Shown one piece after another: positions 6,554 through 13,976 of a stretch of 46,507 nt of DNA (positions within the stretch are counted from its first letter, which is position 1; every line of letters starts with the position of its first letter). Under the pieces are notes generated by a model, which saw only the letters and a list, made by a program, of their open reading frames with translations, ran no database searches and had not been told where the DNA came from. A program made the translations under genes and the position numbers. Source of the DNA: an uncultured Oscillospiraceae bacterium (GTDB lineage Bacteria > Bacillota > Clostridia > Oscillospirales > Ruminococcaceae); contig CAJUAN010000019.1 in the NCBI GenBank assembly GCA_910584715.1, positions 1 through 46,507 on the forward strand, in the 5' to 3' direction.

Positions 6554-8875
6554 TTATCCGTACATCATCATATTGTAGTGGCGCTCATGTCCCATAGCGT
6601 AGAAGATCAGCTTAAAGATGTCTTTGCAGACTGCGGAGCCGTATCCGCAGTCTATGAATGTTTCAGCGGATGCGTCGGGCGCGTCTCCGATACGGTTAAG
6701 AAGCTCGGAAGCGAGCGCAAGGCTGCGGTTTTCATTATTCTGTCCGTAAAAGTCTGTTACCGAATCAAAAAGCTGTTTGTTCGCTTCAAGAACTATGCTG
6801 CGCATATCGTCTCCGCTGAAGCCGCAAATACTGATAAAATACCGCTCAAGTATAATTCGGGACACATTTTTGACGGCAATAACGGAGTTTTCTTCGTTAT
6901 ATAGCCGTTTCAGCTCGTCCCACAGAGCGGCGTAAGACGTTCGTACGGGGCAGTAATTTTCCGTTTCTCCGGTTGCTGCGTTTTGGCGGACGCAGAGAAC
7001 GGCGCTTGAACGGTTTTCGGATTTCCGTATCAAAAAAAATGAAGCGCTGTCATAGCAGGGGATATCTCTGTACGCGATCTCGTTATAAAAGTACGCATTA
7101 TGGGTCAGAATGAATATTTGCTTGATATTGCTTTCATCGGAGCCGCTTATTCCGTGTTCCGTTTTGTTCCGGCAGATTTTGGTCATTTCGCGTACAATTG
7201 AGCTTACAATTAAAAGCGCGCTGCTGTCCATTCCCGAAACGGGATCGTCGATGACTACGATCTTATCTCTTGCGTCGGCGCTTTCGGAAGCGGCGGATAT
7301 TCCGTCCGCTCTGCCGTTTCCCTTGACAAGTCGGTAAAAATACAAAAAGGCGATAAAGTTTTTTTCGCCCTCGCTCAGTGCGGAGGCGATCTCTCCGTTG
7401 GGGCGAACCACTTCGTATGTATCCTTTACTCCGCGCTTGGGTCTTAATTCAAATCCCTGAAAGCCCGAGCTTCGGAGCAGGCTGTTAATGCTGTCTATCG
7501 CTTCTTCGGTATTTACGCTCTGTTTATTAAGCTCCTTTATTTCCTCGGAAACTCTTCTGTAATCTCTGCGCAGACCGGAGAGCTCCTGATCAATGGCTGA
7601 AATATCACTGTCTAATGCGGCGGTTTCCGCTTCGTATGCTTTTATTTCGTCATGCAGTATGAACGCTGCGAGCTCCCACGCTTCGTGGCGGCACTGTTCC
7701 TGCTTTTTACGTCTGTCGCTGACGATATTGTTATTTTCCTCTATTTGGCGGTTAATGTCGTCTATGATGTGTCCGAGACTGATAAGGACGGAATCCGTAT
7801 CCTCAAGGGCGACTATGGAGGACGGTTCTTTCAGCTTGCTTTCGGCGCGTCGGCAGTTTATTGTGATCTTGCTTTCCAGAAGCGACAGCTTGTCCTTATA
7901 CTCTGTAATATCCGCAGTCGGCATAACGTCCTGTAAATTGCTTCTTAGCTTTTCAAGTATTGCGGCGGTATCTCTTTTATATGCCGTTTCAAATTCGCGC
8001 AGGTCGTCGATGTCGCGGCGGTACTGGGCGTCAAAGCAGGCGGCTATTTCCTGTTCAAATCCGTCCGGAAGCCGCTGCTGGCAATACGGACATTTCCCGG
8101 AGGCATGATCCGCATAACGGGTGTGTCCTTGTCTTACCCAATCCGTTGCGTTAAGGGCTTTGATGAAACGCGCAAAAGATGTATCACTTCCGCTCACGAC
8201 TGCTTTGTCAAGCAATTCGTTTCCCGGAAGCTTTCCGTATGCGGAAGCGCTGCCGATCTTCTCAAAAAAACGGTATGAACGGGAATCCGCGGAGAAGGCG
8301 GTGTTATAGAGCTGCTCCAGTTCTTCTCGGCTGTGGTCGCGGGGAGAGTCGATTTTCATGATCTCGCCGGCAAAAAGAACGGCTTTCAATTTCCCTTTGA
8401 ACGCTTCTTTCAGCGTTTCACGGAGCGCGGAGGTACGGTCCCAGCATGCCTTACGGAACCTTGCGGCAGCTTCTTCTTTGGCGGCGGCTTTATCTTCCTT
8501 TTCTTTTGAAAGTTCCGTACCGCGGGATTCAACAGCGGCTTTTTGATTCTTTTTTTCGGTCAGGAGCCTCTGCGTCTCTATATTCTGTTCGTGAACGGTT
8601 ATAACGCCCGGCAGGTCTCCGTAACTGCTGAAATTTTTTTCAATAAATTCACGGTTGAATACGAGAACGTCATATTTAGAGCGGGATTCTCCGTCGCGCC
8701 AGACTACTCCGCTGCCGGATCCTATAGACTTTGCAATCGTTGACTTGCCTGCGCCGTTTTTTCCGAAAAAGTAATTCACATACGACGGTTCTACTGACGT
8801 GCCGGTATTTTCAAATGTTGCACTGTCAAGGTCGATCCGCGCTATTGCGGACATCTTTTTTTTCGTTACGGTCAT
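6554..8875 (-). CDS. RloC-like zinc-hook ATPase, probable anticodon nuclease
   Basis: A 773-residue AAA_13-type ATPase. Walker A is GKNGAGKST (38-46). Long coiled coils flank a Rad50-like zinc hook CPYC at 262-265. An ABC signature SEGEK (501-505), Walker B IVVIDDP (539-545) and the switch histidine ILTHN (589-593) follow. The C-terminal ~120 residues carry R673-x3-E677 (VSRIILERYF) and a terminal GHERHY. This matches the Arg-x3-Glu...His triad of the PrrC/RloC anticodon nucleases, with the long R/E-to-H spacing of RloC. RloC cuts and excises the wobble nucleotide of tRNA after DNA damage or phage attack. It lies 88 bp upstream of mcrB, as RloC/PrrC genes often neighbour restriction loci. AAAGGAG supports the ATG at 8875. 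A general OLD/Rad50-like ATPase is the alternative. Confidence 0.75.
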   Translation of the reverse strand: MTVTKKKMSAIARIDLDSATFENTGTSVEPSYVNYFFGKNGAGKSTIAKSIGSGSGVVWRDGESRSKYDVLVFNREFIEKNFSSYGDLPGVITVHEQNIETQRLLTEKKNQKAAVESRGTELSKEKEDKAAAKEEAAARFRKACWDRTSALRETLKEAFKGKLKAVLFAGEIMKIDSPRDHSREELEQLYNTAFSADSRSYRFFEKIGSASAYGKLPGNELLDKAVVSGSDTSFARFIKALNATDWVRQGHTRYADHASGKCPYCQQRLPDGFEQEIAACFDAQYRRDIDDLREFETAYKRDTAAILEKLRSNLQDVMPTADITEYKDKLSLLESKITINCRRAESKLKEPSSIVALEDTDSVLISLGHIIDDINRQIEENNNIVSDRRKKQEQCRHEAWELAAFILHDEIKAYEAETAALDSDISAIDQELSGLRRDYRRVSEEIKELNKQSVNTEEAIDSINSLLRSSGFQGFELRPKRGVKDTYEVVRPNGEIASALSEGEKNFIAFLYFYRLVKGNGRADGISAASESADARDKIVVIDDPVSGMDSSALLIVSSIVREMTKICRNKTEHGISGSDESNIKQIFILTHNAYFYNEIAYRDIPCYDSASFFLIRKSENRSSAVLCVRQNAATGETENYCPVRTSYAALWDELKRLYNEENSVIAVKNVSRIILERYFISICGFSGDDMRSIVLEANKQLFDSVTDFYGQNNENRSLALASELLNRIGDAPDASAETFIDCGYGSAVCKDIFKLIFYAMGHERHYNMMMYG

Positions 8876-9151
8876 GAGCGGCTCCTTTCACCGTCGGACG
8901 GCGTTTCATATTTGTCTGTATCGGGTTTTGTTTTCAAGGCTGTGAACAGCTTGTACGGATAAAAATACTGCAAAAAGGACGCTAATGATAATACGAATTG
9001 TATCATATTAGACGTCCCGTTTTGAATTTTTTAATTGCAGAGAAAAATAAAAACGCCCGCAGAACAAAACATTCTTTTAAGAGGACATTTGCCTTGACGT
9101 GCCTTTATGTCTCAGCTTTGGAAAAATATTTTTACGAAAAACGCTAAAATA
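8876..9151. other. 276-bp intergenic region, no gene seen
   Basis: This AT-rich stretch lies between the start of the RloC-like gene and the tRNA-Ser terminator. It should hold the leftward promoter of the defence block, but I found no convincing -35/-10 pair. An imperfect dyad around 8983-9012 (CTAAT...ATTAG arms around ATACGAATTGTAT) could be an operator. Confidence 0.4.
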
Positions 9152-9182
9152 AAAAGTCTCCGAAACACTTACGGAGACTTTT
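9142..9182 (-). terminator. Rho-independent terminator of tRNA-Ser
   Basis: The arms AAAAGTCTCCG (9152-9162) and CGGAGACTTTT (9172-9182) form an 11-bp stem with a 9-nt loop. Read leftward, the stem is followed by a T-rich tail (complement of 9142-9151). Confidence 0.88.
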
Positions 9183-9204
9183 CCGGCTGCGGGTACTGTC
9201 AGCC

Positions 9205-9297
9205 TGGCGGAGAAGGAGGGATTCGAACCCTCGATGAGCTATCAACCCATACACGAGTTCCAGTCGTGCGCCATAAACCGGGCTAGGCGACTTCTCC
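9205..9297 (-). tRNA. tRNA-Ser (GGA)
   Basis: A 93-nt class II tRNA including the encoded CCA, read leftward. The acceptor stem is GGAGAAG/CTTCTCC. The anticodon stem CACGA/TCGTG carries loop CTGGAAC, giving anticodon GGA. The long variable arm expected of tRNA-Ser is present, and the T arm reads GGGTTCGAATCCC. Confidence 0.95.
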
Positions 9298-9358
9298 AGT
9301 TAAATGTGAAAATAAGAGGCAGGATGCGCAAAGCATGATTCCTCTAAGCGACTTAATT

Positions 9359-9387
9359 ATTATAGCAGGTTTTTCCGAGGTTGTCAA
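9359..9387 (-). promoter_or_regulatory. consensus promoter of tRNA-Ser
   Basis: On the minus strand a perfect TTGACA (complement of 9382-9387) and TATAAT (complement of 9359-9364) are separated by 17 bp. Transcription would start about 50 nt before the mature tRNA 5' end. A perfect match to consensus suits a highly expressed stable RNA. Confidence 0.92.
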
Positions 9388-9478
9388 TAGGTTTTCGAAA
9401 AAAATTTTATATTTGTCTCTGCACTGTCAATAGATGTGACCCCCAAAGAATAATTTTCAGAGAATATTCAATTATGGC

Positions 9479-9508
9479 TTGACGGCGGCGGGTAATTTGT
9501 GTTACAGT
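9479..9508 (+). promoter_or_regulatory. probable promoter for the leader/sRNA and DUF3237-like gene
   Basis: TTGACG (9479-9484) and TACAGT (9503-9508) lie 18 bp apart. A start near 9515 coincides with the 5' arm of the hairpin described next. Confidence 0.5.
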
Positions 9509-9513
9509 ATTCA

Positions 9514-9580
9514 TAGTGGATTTGCCGACCTTCTGCCGCTTTTGGCTATAGCACTGGTTTCACTTTTCCACTACTTTTTT
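9514..9580 (+). ncRNA. candidate small RNA or transcription attenuator
   Basis: TAGTGGA (9514-9520) pairs with TCCACTA (9567-9573), which is followed by CTTTTTT (9574-9580), as in an intrinsic terminator. The inner 46 nt can form further short stems. It starts where the promoter at 9479-9508 would begin transcription and ends 47 bp before the next start codon. It is therefore either a ~65-nt small RNA or a conditional terminator for the downstream gene. No known riboswitch class is recognised. Confidence 0.45.
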
Positions 9581-9627
9581 AGGATCTGTTACCCTTATAT
9601 TGTAATCCTGCAGAGGAGGAATATGGA

Positions 9628-10023
9628 ATGGTTAAAAAATTGGTTCTTACTATAAACGTTAGGACGCATGCGGCGGAGGTCTTGACGTCAGGCAGTGCGA
9701 AAGTAACAATGATACCCTTTGAGGGCGAAGCGGCCGGAGAATATTTTAGCGGGAAAACTGTTGGTCAAAGCGTTGATACGCAAATTGCAAGGAAAGACAG
9801 TTTTTCTCTTTCGGCGCGGTATATGCTTGAGGGTACGGACTTTAACGGAGAAAAATGCAGGGTATTTATTGAAAATAACGGTACGTCAACGGACAGCTGC
9901 AAGCCGACGGTCTATACTGACAGCAAGGCGCTTTCGTTTCTGGAAGCTGCGGAGCTTTCGGCGGTTGTGGAGTGTGTGGAGGGCGGCGTGATTGTCAGGA
10001 TTTATATTATGGCTGAAAAATAA
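9628..10023 (+). CDS. DUF3237-like protein, function unknown
   Basis: A 131-residue protein resembling the small beta-barrel DUF3237 family: a glycine-rich stretch (EGEAAGEYFSGKTVG) is followed by SARYMLEG and an IENNG turn. No catalytic residue can be named. The ATG at 9628 has AGAGGAGGA 7 bp upstream; an ATG at 9623 is in another frame. It is flanked upstream by a possible attenuator and downstream by a strong terminator, so it is probably monocistronic. Family assignment is by general pattern only. Confidence 0.6.
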   Translation: MVKKLVLTINVRTHAAEVLTSGSAKVTMIPFEGEAAGEYFSGKTVGQSVDTQIARKDSFSLSARYMLEGTDFNGEKCRVFIENNGTSTDSCKPTVYTDSKALSFLEAAELSAVVECVEGGVIVRIYIMAEK

Positions 10024-10132
10024 TATTTGTTAAAAGCGTTAATTTATTAAATTTTAATGTCAAATCTTCCGAAAGCTTCCTAAGCTGATTTTTCCGATCC
10101 TAAGAAACTGTAATATTCATAAATATTCTGTT

Positions 10133-10161
10133 GCGAACTATCCGAGGATAGTTCGCTTTTT
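10133..10161 (+). terminator. Rho-independent terminator
   Basis: GCGAACTATCC (10133-10143) and GGATAGTTCGC (10146-10156) form a perfect 11-bp stem with a very short loop, followed by TTTTT. It lies 110 bp after the DUF3237-like gene. The 10162-10337 stretch after it shows no gene I can support. Confidence 0.85.
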
Positions 10162-10337
10162 ACGCGGTCTTGGGTTGTGCATCTTCTCAAAGTTAGGTAT
10201 TATATTTATCATGAGCGGTATTGTTATCCTCGGATTTTCTTCGCAGATTGGAGCAGTTCCAATAAAATATATCATACGAGTCTTAAAAATTCCCCAGCGT
10301 ATTTTGTAACTTTTTCTCATTTGCAAAAAGCACGTAT

Positions 10338-10606
10338 TTACACGGTTTTAATAGCGTTTTTATAGTTTTTGCGGTTTGCTCCGCACTTCTGATTAACCTG
10401 AGCAATGTACAGAGAAAATACCGACATCCCCGTCTGTTCTTTAACGTACTTCTTTATCCGCCCATAAGCCGCATCCCTTTGAAAACCAGACATATCCATA
10501 TCCTCAAGAGAGAATTCCACTCTGACCTTTTTTAACTCAACTTCTTATTTGGATAGCAAGGCAACCGTCTCAATATGGAACGAGCGGATAGCAAGTCTGT
10601 CATTAT
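10338..10606 (-). pseudogene. 3' remnant of an RlmD/RumA-type 23S rRNA (uracil-5) methyltransferase gene
   Basis: Read leftward, this frame gives RSFHIETVALLSK, an in-frame stop, then a run containing VRVEFSLEDMDMSGFQ and SLYIAQVNQKCG. This matches the C-terminal end and appended tail commonly annotated on RumA/RlmD-type methyltransferases in Firmicutes. The catalytic body is missing, and the ~120 bp upstream contains stops in this frame. It is best read as a decayed fragment at the edge of the AT-rich island. An independent 60-residue protein starting at 10520 is possible but less likely. Confidence 0.55.
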
Positions 10607-10675
10607 CTTTTGGTAATTCAAGGAAATGTTTCTATGCCCGTTTTAGTGTTTTGTCTGTTTGTGGGAATATATCTA

Positions 10676-11074
10676 TTATGATATTCTAATTTTTGATACT
10701 ATAGTATCGATAACATCATTATATGTAGTGCAAATAGAGTCCGCAGACAACTCTATCATTAAATTTCTCAAGCTTGAACTATCTCCCTCTAAAATGTCAC
10801 AATTGGAACTATAATAAAGAATAATCGTTTTTCCGAATTTTTTGGCCATTCCAATTAGTGCTGCTGCCCCTGCATCCGTTTCGGTCCCATCAGCACAAAC
10901 AGCAAGTATATCACTGGAAAAGAGCATTTTTATATCATTTTCACCCCGAACGATAACACTTTCCTCCTTCGAAGAAAATCTTTCTGTACAATAATAAGTT
11001 ATTCCACGTTTTTCTAAACCATATGTGATCTGCCTCTCAATCATTCTTGTCCATTCATATCGTCCTCCCAACAT
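10676..11074 (-). CDS. nucleoside 2-deoxyribosyltransferase-like protein lacking the usual glutamate
   Basis: A 132-residue protein with the Rossmann-like pattern of nucleoside 2-deoxyribosyltransferases: SSDILAVCADGTETDAG, then IGMAKKFGKTIILYYS. In the family the stretch after the acidic motif usually reads D-x-G-T-x-x-E-I-G, where the glutamate is the nucleophile. Here the position is Leu73 (GAAALIG), so the enzyme may be inactive, altered, or a nucleotide sensor like SLOG proteins. The ATG at 11074 lies 2 bp past the previous gene's stop and lacks a strong ribosome site, which suggests translational coupling. It is the last gene of the AT-rich operon. Confidence 0.7.
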   Translation of the reverse strand: MLGGRYEWTRMIERQITYGLEKRGITYYCTERFSSKEESVIVRGENDIKMLFSSDILAVCADGTETDAGAAALIGMAKKFGKTIILYYSSNCDILEGDSSSLRNLMIELSADSICTTYNDVIDTIVSKIRIS

Positions 11075-11076
11075 AT

Positions 11077-11736
11077 CTATACAAACACTTTTACGAGGAA
11101 GTTCAGAATTAACTGGGCAGGAATATATGAATTATAATCTTCATATAACTTTCTAATAATCGGGGTCAATTTTTCTAAAATATTATCTTCGGCTTGTTTT
11201 AATCTCTCTGCATATTCTTCTGCAATCAATTCCATTTTCCCACAATCAGATGAAATTTCATATTTTGAAGCCGGAATTTCAGGCATATAGATGTACTCTG
11301 CTATAATTCTATGTATAATTGGATCTGAATGATATACTAGCTTTTTATCAATTCTGTAGTATTGAACATCAGAAGAAAGCAAGATTATTGGAACATTATT
11401 TGCAAAAGCATAGCCAATCTCCATACATATTCCATCATCCTTGGTTGGATCATCTAAATAGGTAATTAATGAATGTAGATGTTCCAATCTACTAATATCA
11501 GCATCATAAATTACCTGAAAGGCATTATCGCATTCTAACAACTGATCTTCATTAGTATCTCTAAATGGCAAGTATAGTGGATACATTTCCAATACATTAC
11601 CCTCATCACTGACGCAATTTTTTAGTATTTCATAGACCTTTCGCTCAAGAGTGGTGCCAGCCATTTTATCACAAATATTAAATAATTTTGTCGCTATATA
11701 AATTTTTTTCTCTCCATTTAGTAGTTTTTTCTTCAT
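11077..11736 (-). CDS. nucleoside 2-deoxyribosyltransferase-like protein
   Basis: A 219-residue protein. The N terminus KKIYIATKLF is the first beta strand of the fold. An acidic stretch (ISRLEHLHSLITYLDDPTKDDG) precedes CMEIGYAFANNVPIILLSSD, where Glu106 fits the nucleophile of the family. Such enzymes cleave or exchange bases on 2'-deoxynucleosides. The C-terminal ~90 residues are helical and unlike the minimal ~150-residue enzymes. The ATG overlaps the methyltransferase stop by 4 bp. It pairs with a second, shorter homologue downstream that lacks this glutamate, so the two may form a catalytic/regulatory pair. Confidence 0.75.
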   Translation of the reverse strand: MKKKLLNGEKKIYIATKLFNICDKMAGTTLERKVYEILKNCVSDEGNVLEMYPLYLPFRDTNEDQLLECDNAFQVIYDADISRLEHLHSLITYLDDPTKDDGICMEIGYAFANNVPIILLSSDVQYYRIDKKLVYHSDPIIHRIIAEYIYMPEIPASKYEISSDCGKMELIAEEYAERLKQAEDNILEKLTPIIRKLYEDYNSYIPAQLILNFLVKVFV

Positions 11737-12431
11737 TTAAAATCATCCCTCTTTCTCAAAATCATATAATACAGAAATGGTACGTCATCAACACTTGTAT
11801 TTAAATGCTTTGCCAATACCAATATAACACTTGAAATAATTTTACAGGGAATTAGATTGTTTGGCGTTAAAATATCATATTGCAAACATTCAAAGTCATA
11901 TGACGCCGCTAATTCAAGCAAATTTTGCTTTGTATAAACATATGGGTGCCAAATTTTTAGTCGAAAATCACTAGATAAAATGTAACGGCCGTCATATCTA
12001 CCTATAGATTTTAGATAGTCAACATATTCTGAAGTAGTTTCGGAAAGTAAAACAATTCCGTCGAATTTCAGTACTCGTCTAAATTCCGCTAATGAATCTC
12101 CATTAAAATAACTTCCATTTAATGTGCTCACAATTATATCATACGTACTATTTTCATACGGCAACATATATGCTGAACAGCAATTAAATTCTATTTGATA
12201 GTTTTTATGTTCAAAAGCCCTTTTAGTATAATTTACAGCTTCAGCATTAATATCGGTAAAAGTAATGTTCAAACCAGCTTTACAATAATCTTCAAGAGAT
12301 GCACCAGTCCCTCCTCCGACAAATAATACTTTTTCATTACCGTTAATAAATCTTTTAATGTTATTCCGAAAATATGCCCCTCTGATTATATCAATACATT
12401 TTAATGAACCTAATCGCACTTGCATAATCAA
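11733..12431 (-). CDS. class I SAM-dependent methyltransferase
   Basis: A 232-residue Rossmann methyltransferase. Motif I is VLFVGGGTGASLEDY, followed by ITFTDINAEAV (acidic residue for the SAM ribose), CSAYMLPYENSTYDIIVS and a RVLKFDGIVLLSE strand. The pattern is that of small-molecule methyltransferases (Methyltransf_11/25); there is no DPPY or PC motif of DNA methyltransferases. The substrate is unknown, but the neighbours suggest a nucleoside or nucleotide. It overlaps the kinase gene before it and the deoxyribosyltransferase-like gene after it by 4 bp each. Confidence 0.82.
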   Translation of the reverse strand: MIMQVRLGSLKCIDIIRGAYFRNNIKRFINGNEKVLFVGGGTGASLEDYCKAGLNITFTDINAEAVNYTKRAFEHKNYQIEFNCCSAYMLPYENSTYDIIVSTLNGSYFNGDSLAEFRRVLKFDGIVLLSETTSEYVDYLKSIGRYDGRYILSSDFRLKIWHPYVYTKQNLLELAASYDFECLQYDILTPNNLIPCKIISSVILVLAKHLNTSVDDVPFLYYMILRKRDDFK

Positions 12432-13283
12432 ACTCTCCGAACCTTTAACATTTCCAAAAGATAATTACTAGAATAATCTTTTAATTTAAAATAGGAACAC
12501 ATGCTCCCAAATCTTAGTGCCGTTTCTAGTTGCCCATTTAAACACAGTCCAGCAATTGCCCCACCTGCAAAACAATCTCCTGCTCCCGTCGGATCGACAC
12601 CCGTATTTGCTGTCATTGGTTCCATTATTATGACCTCTTTATGACTTCACTGCATAATTCTTGGTATGCGAAGTGATAAATGCAATGTTTTTTATCCTCT
12701 TTTTCAAAAAATCGATAGTTTCCTCTAACGTGTTACACTCTGACAAAAAGCGGGCTTCTTCGTAATTCATAAATATATAATCTATTTTATCTAGCAATGA
12801 ACAATAAAGCTCTTTATCGCGAAGCAAATTATCTATGTGAAATTGCATTGCAATCACAGCATCTTTATTACTGTCCGTTATTATCTGCAATGTCTTAAAA
12901 TCTTGCTCAGGAATTGTTTCGCATATATTGTATAAATCATATTGATCCATATAAGGTATATTTTCATAAATGTGCGGCTCAGAGTCTCTAATATCCATTG
13001 AAAACTTTTCTTCACAAAAACGCAATTCCTTATCATAGTACATATTGAAACGTATGGTGTGTTCAAAATCGATGATATGATTGGTTCCAATCCCAATTTG
13101 CTGAAATTCGTTTATTAAGTTCTCCCATTCTTTTTTGTTAACATAGCACAGCATATCCGTTTTCATTCCCATAAGTGCAGCAGCCAAACAAAAATGCAAT
13201 ACAGAGCCTCCGTAATTTTTATTAACCTTGTTGTTTATAGTAGTAACATCCCATCCAATCTGACCTACGCTTAGAACTTTCAA
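12428..13283 (-). pseudogene. PfkB-family sugar/nucleoside kinase with a frameshift
   Basis: The first 214 codons (13283-12639) encode a ribokinase-like fold starting VLSVGQIGWDVTT and ending SHTKNYAVKS-stop. The +1-shifted frame then continues HKEVIIMEPM and reaches the PfkB signature DPTGAGDCFAGG, which holds the catalytic Asp, and ends at 12428. Together they give a normal-length (~285-residue) PfkB kinase. The junction near TCA-TAA-AGAG needs a +1 shift. It could be a mutation, an assembly error or programmed frameshifting; no clear slippery signal is seen. Both ends overlap neighbouring genes by 4 bp, so the operon layout is intact. Confidence 0.82.
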
Positions 13284-13888
13284 TAACTACACCCCCCATT
13301 CATAAAAAGTTGTTCTTGAATAATCCTCTCTATATTTTGTGCAACTATCAATTGGCTTTTTCCTACTGTTTCAATGCAAAATACTTTTAAGTCTAATCCA
13401 TCTGATATTAGCTTTTCGTAGTTGCTTTTAACCTTTAATAGACTTTCAGAGGTTTCAAAAAAATCTATATTTCCATTACGACTTTTAATCCTCTCTATAG
13501 CGGCTTCAACAGTAACATCAAGATAGAAAATCATATCCGGTTTCTTTAGAAATTGATGCAGCATTAACAACCACTCTTTATCTACATTCATCATTTGGTA
13601 TGCTACAGTAGACAAGTAATTTCTGTCGCTTATAACAAAATCATAGCAATCTTCTATACGTTCTTGGATGTCATACGAGTCGGCAGCATATAACAGAGCA
13701 AGCGAAGTTTGATTTATATGTAAATTTTTCATCTGATTTCTTAATAACAAACCTATCTCTGAGTGACTAGGTTCAGAAATCTGAAGCACCTTATATCCAC
13801 GTTCAATCAAGCTATCTGAAATTTTTGAACAAATGCTTGTCTTACCGCTCCCATCAATTCCCTCAAAAACAATATAATGTACTTTCAT
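13280..13888 (-). CDS. thymidylate kinase-like protein
   Basis: A 202-residue P-loop kinase of the dTMP kinase family. The P-loop is FEGIDGSGKT (8-17). SEPSHSEIG takes the place of the usual REPGG loop, and SDRNYLSTVAYQ matches the DRY-SxxAYQ motif. The weak EPGG match suggests a divergent substrate, perhaps a modified nucleotide rather than dTMP. AGGGGG precedes the ATG. Its stop overlaps the PfkB start by 4 bp. A divergent paralogue in an accessory operon is more likely than the housekeeping tmk. Confidence 0.82.
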   Translation of the reverse strand: MKVHYIVFEGIDGSGKTSICSKISDSLIERGYKVLQISEPSHSEIGLLLRNQMKNLHINQTSLALLYAADSYDIQERIEDCYDFVISDRNYLSTVAYQMMNVDKEWLLMLHQFLKKPDMIFYLDVTVEAAIERIKSRNGNIDFFETSESLLKVKSNYEKLISDGLDLKVFCIETVGKSQLIVAQNIERIIQEQLFMNGGCSY

Positions 13889-13976
13889 AGATCCATTTTC
13901 CCCCTATAATCTTTATATGAGTGTATTTGTTCCAGTAGTACGCTCTTTTCGTAATGAGTTAGTAATAATTCCCACA

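Noticed and set aside
9205..9297. tRNA-Ser as attachment site for an integrated element
   Set aside because: I found no repeat of the tRNA 3' end elsewhere in the window and no integrase gene.
10138..10326. 62-codon open frame on the minus strand
   Set aside because: It starts and ends within a terminator region, has no ribosome site and shows no recognisable motif.
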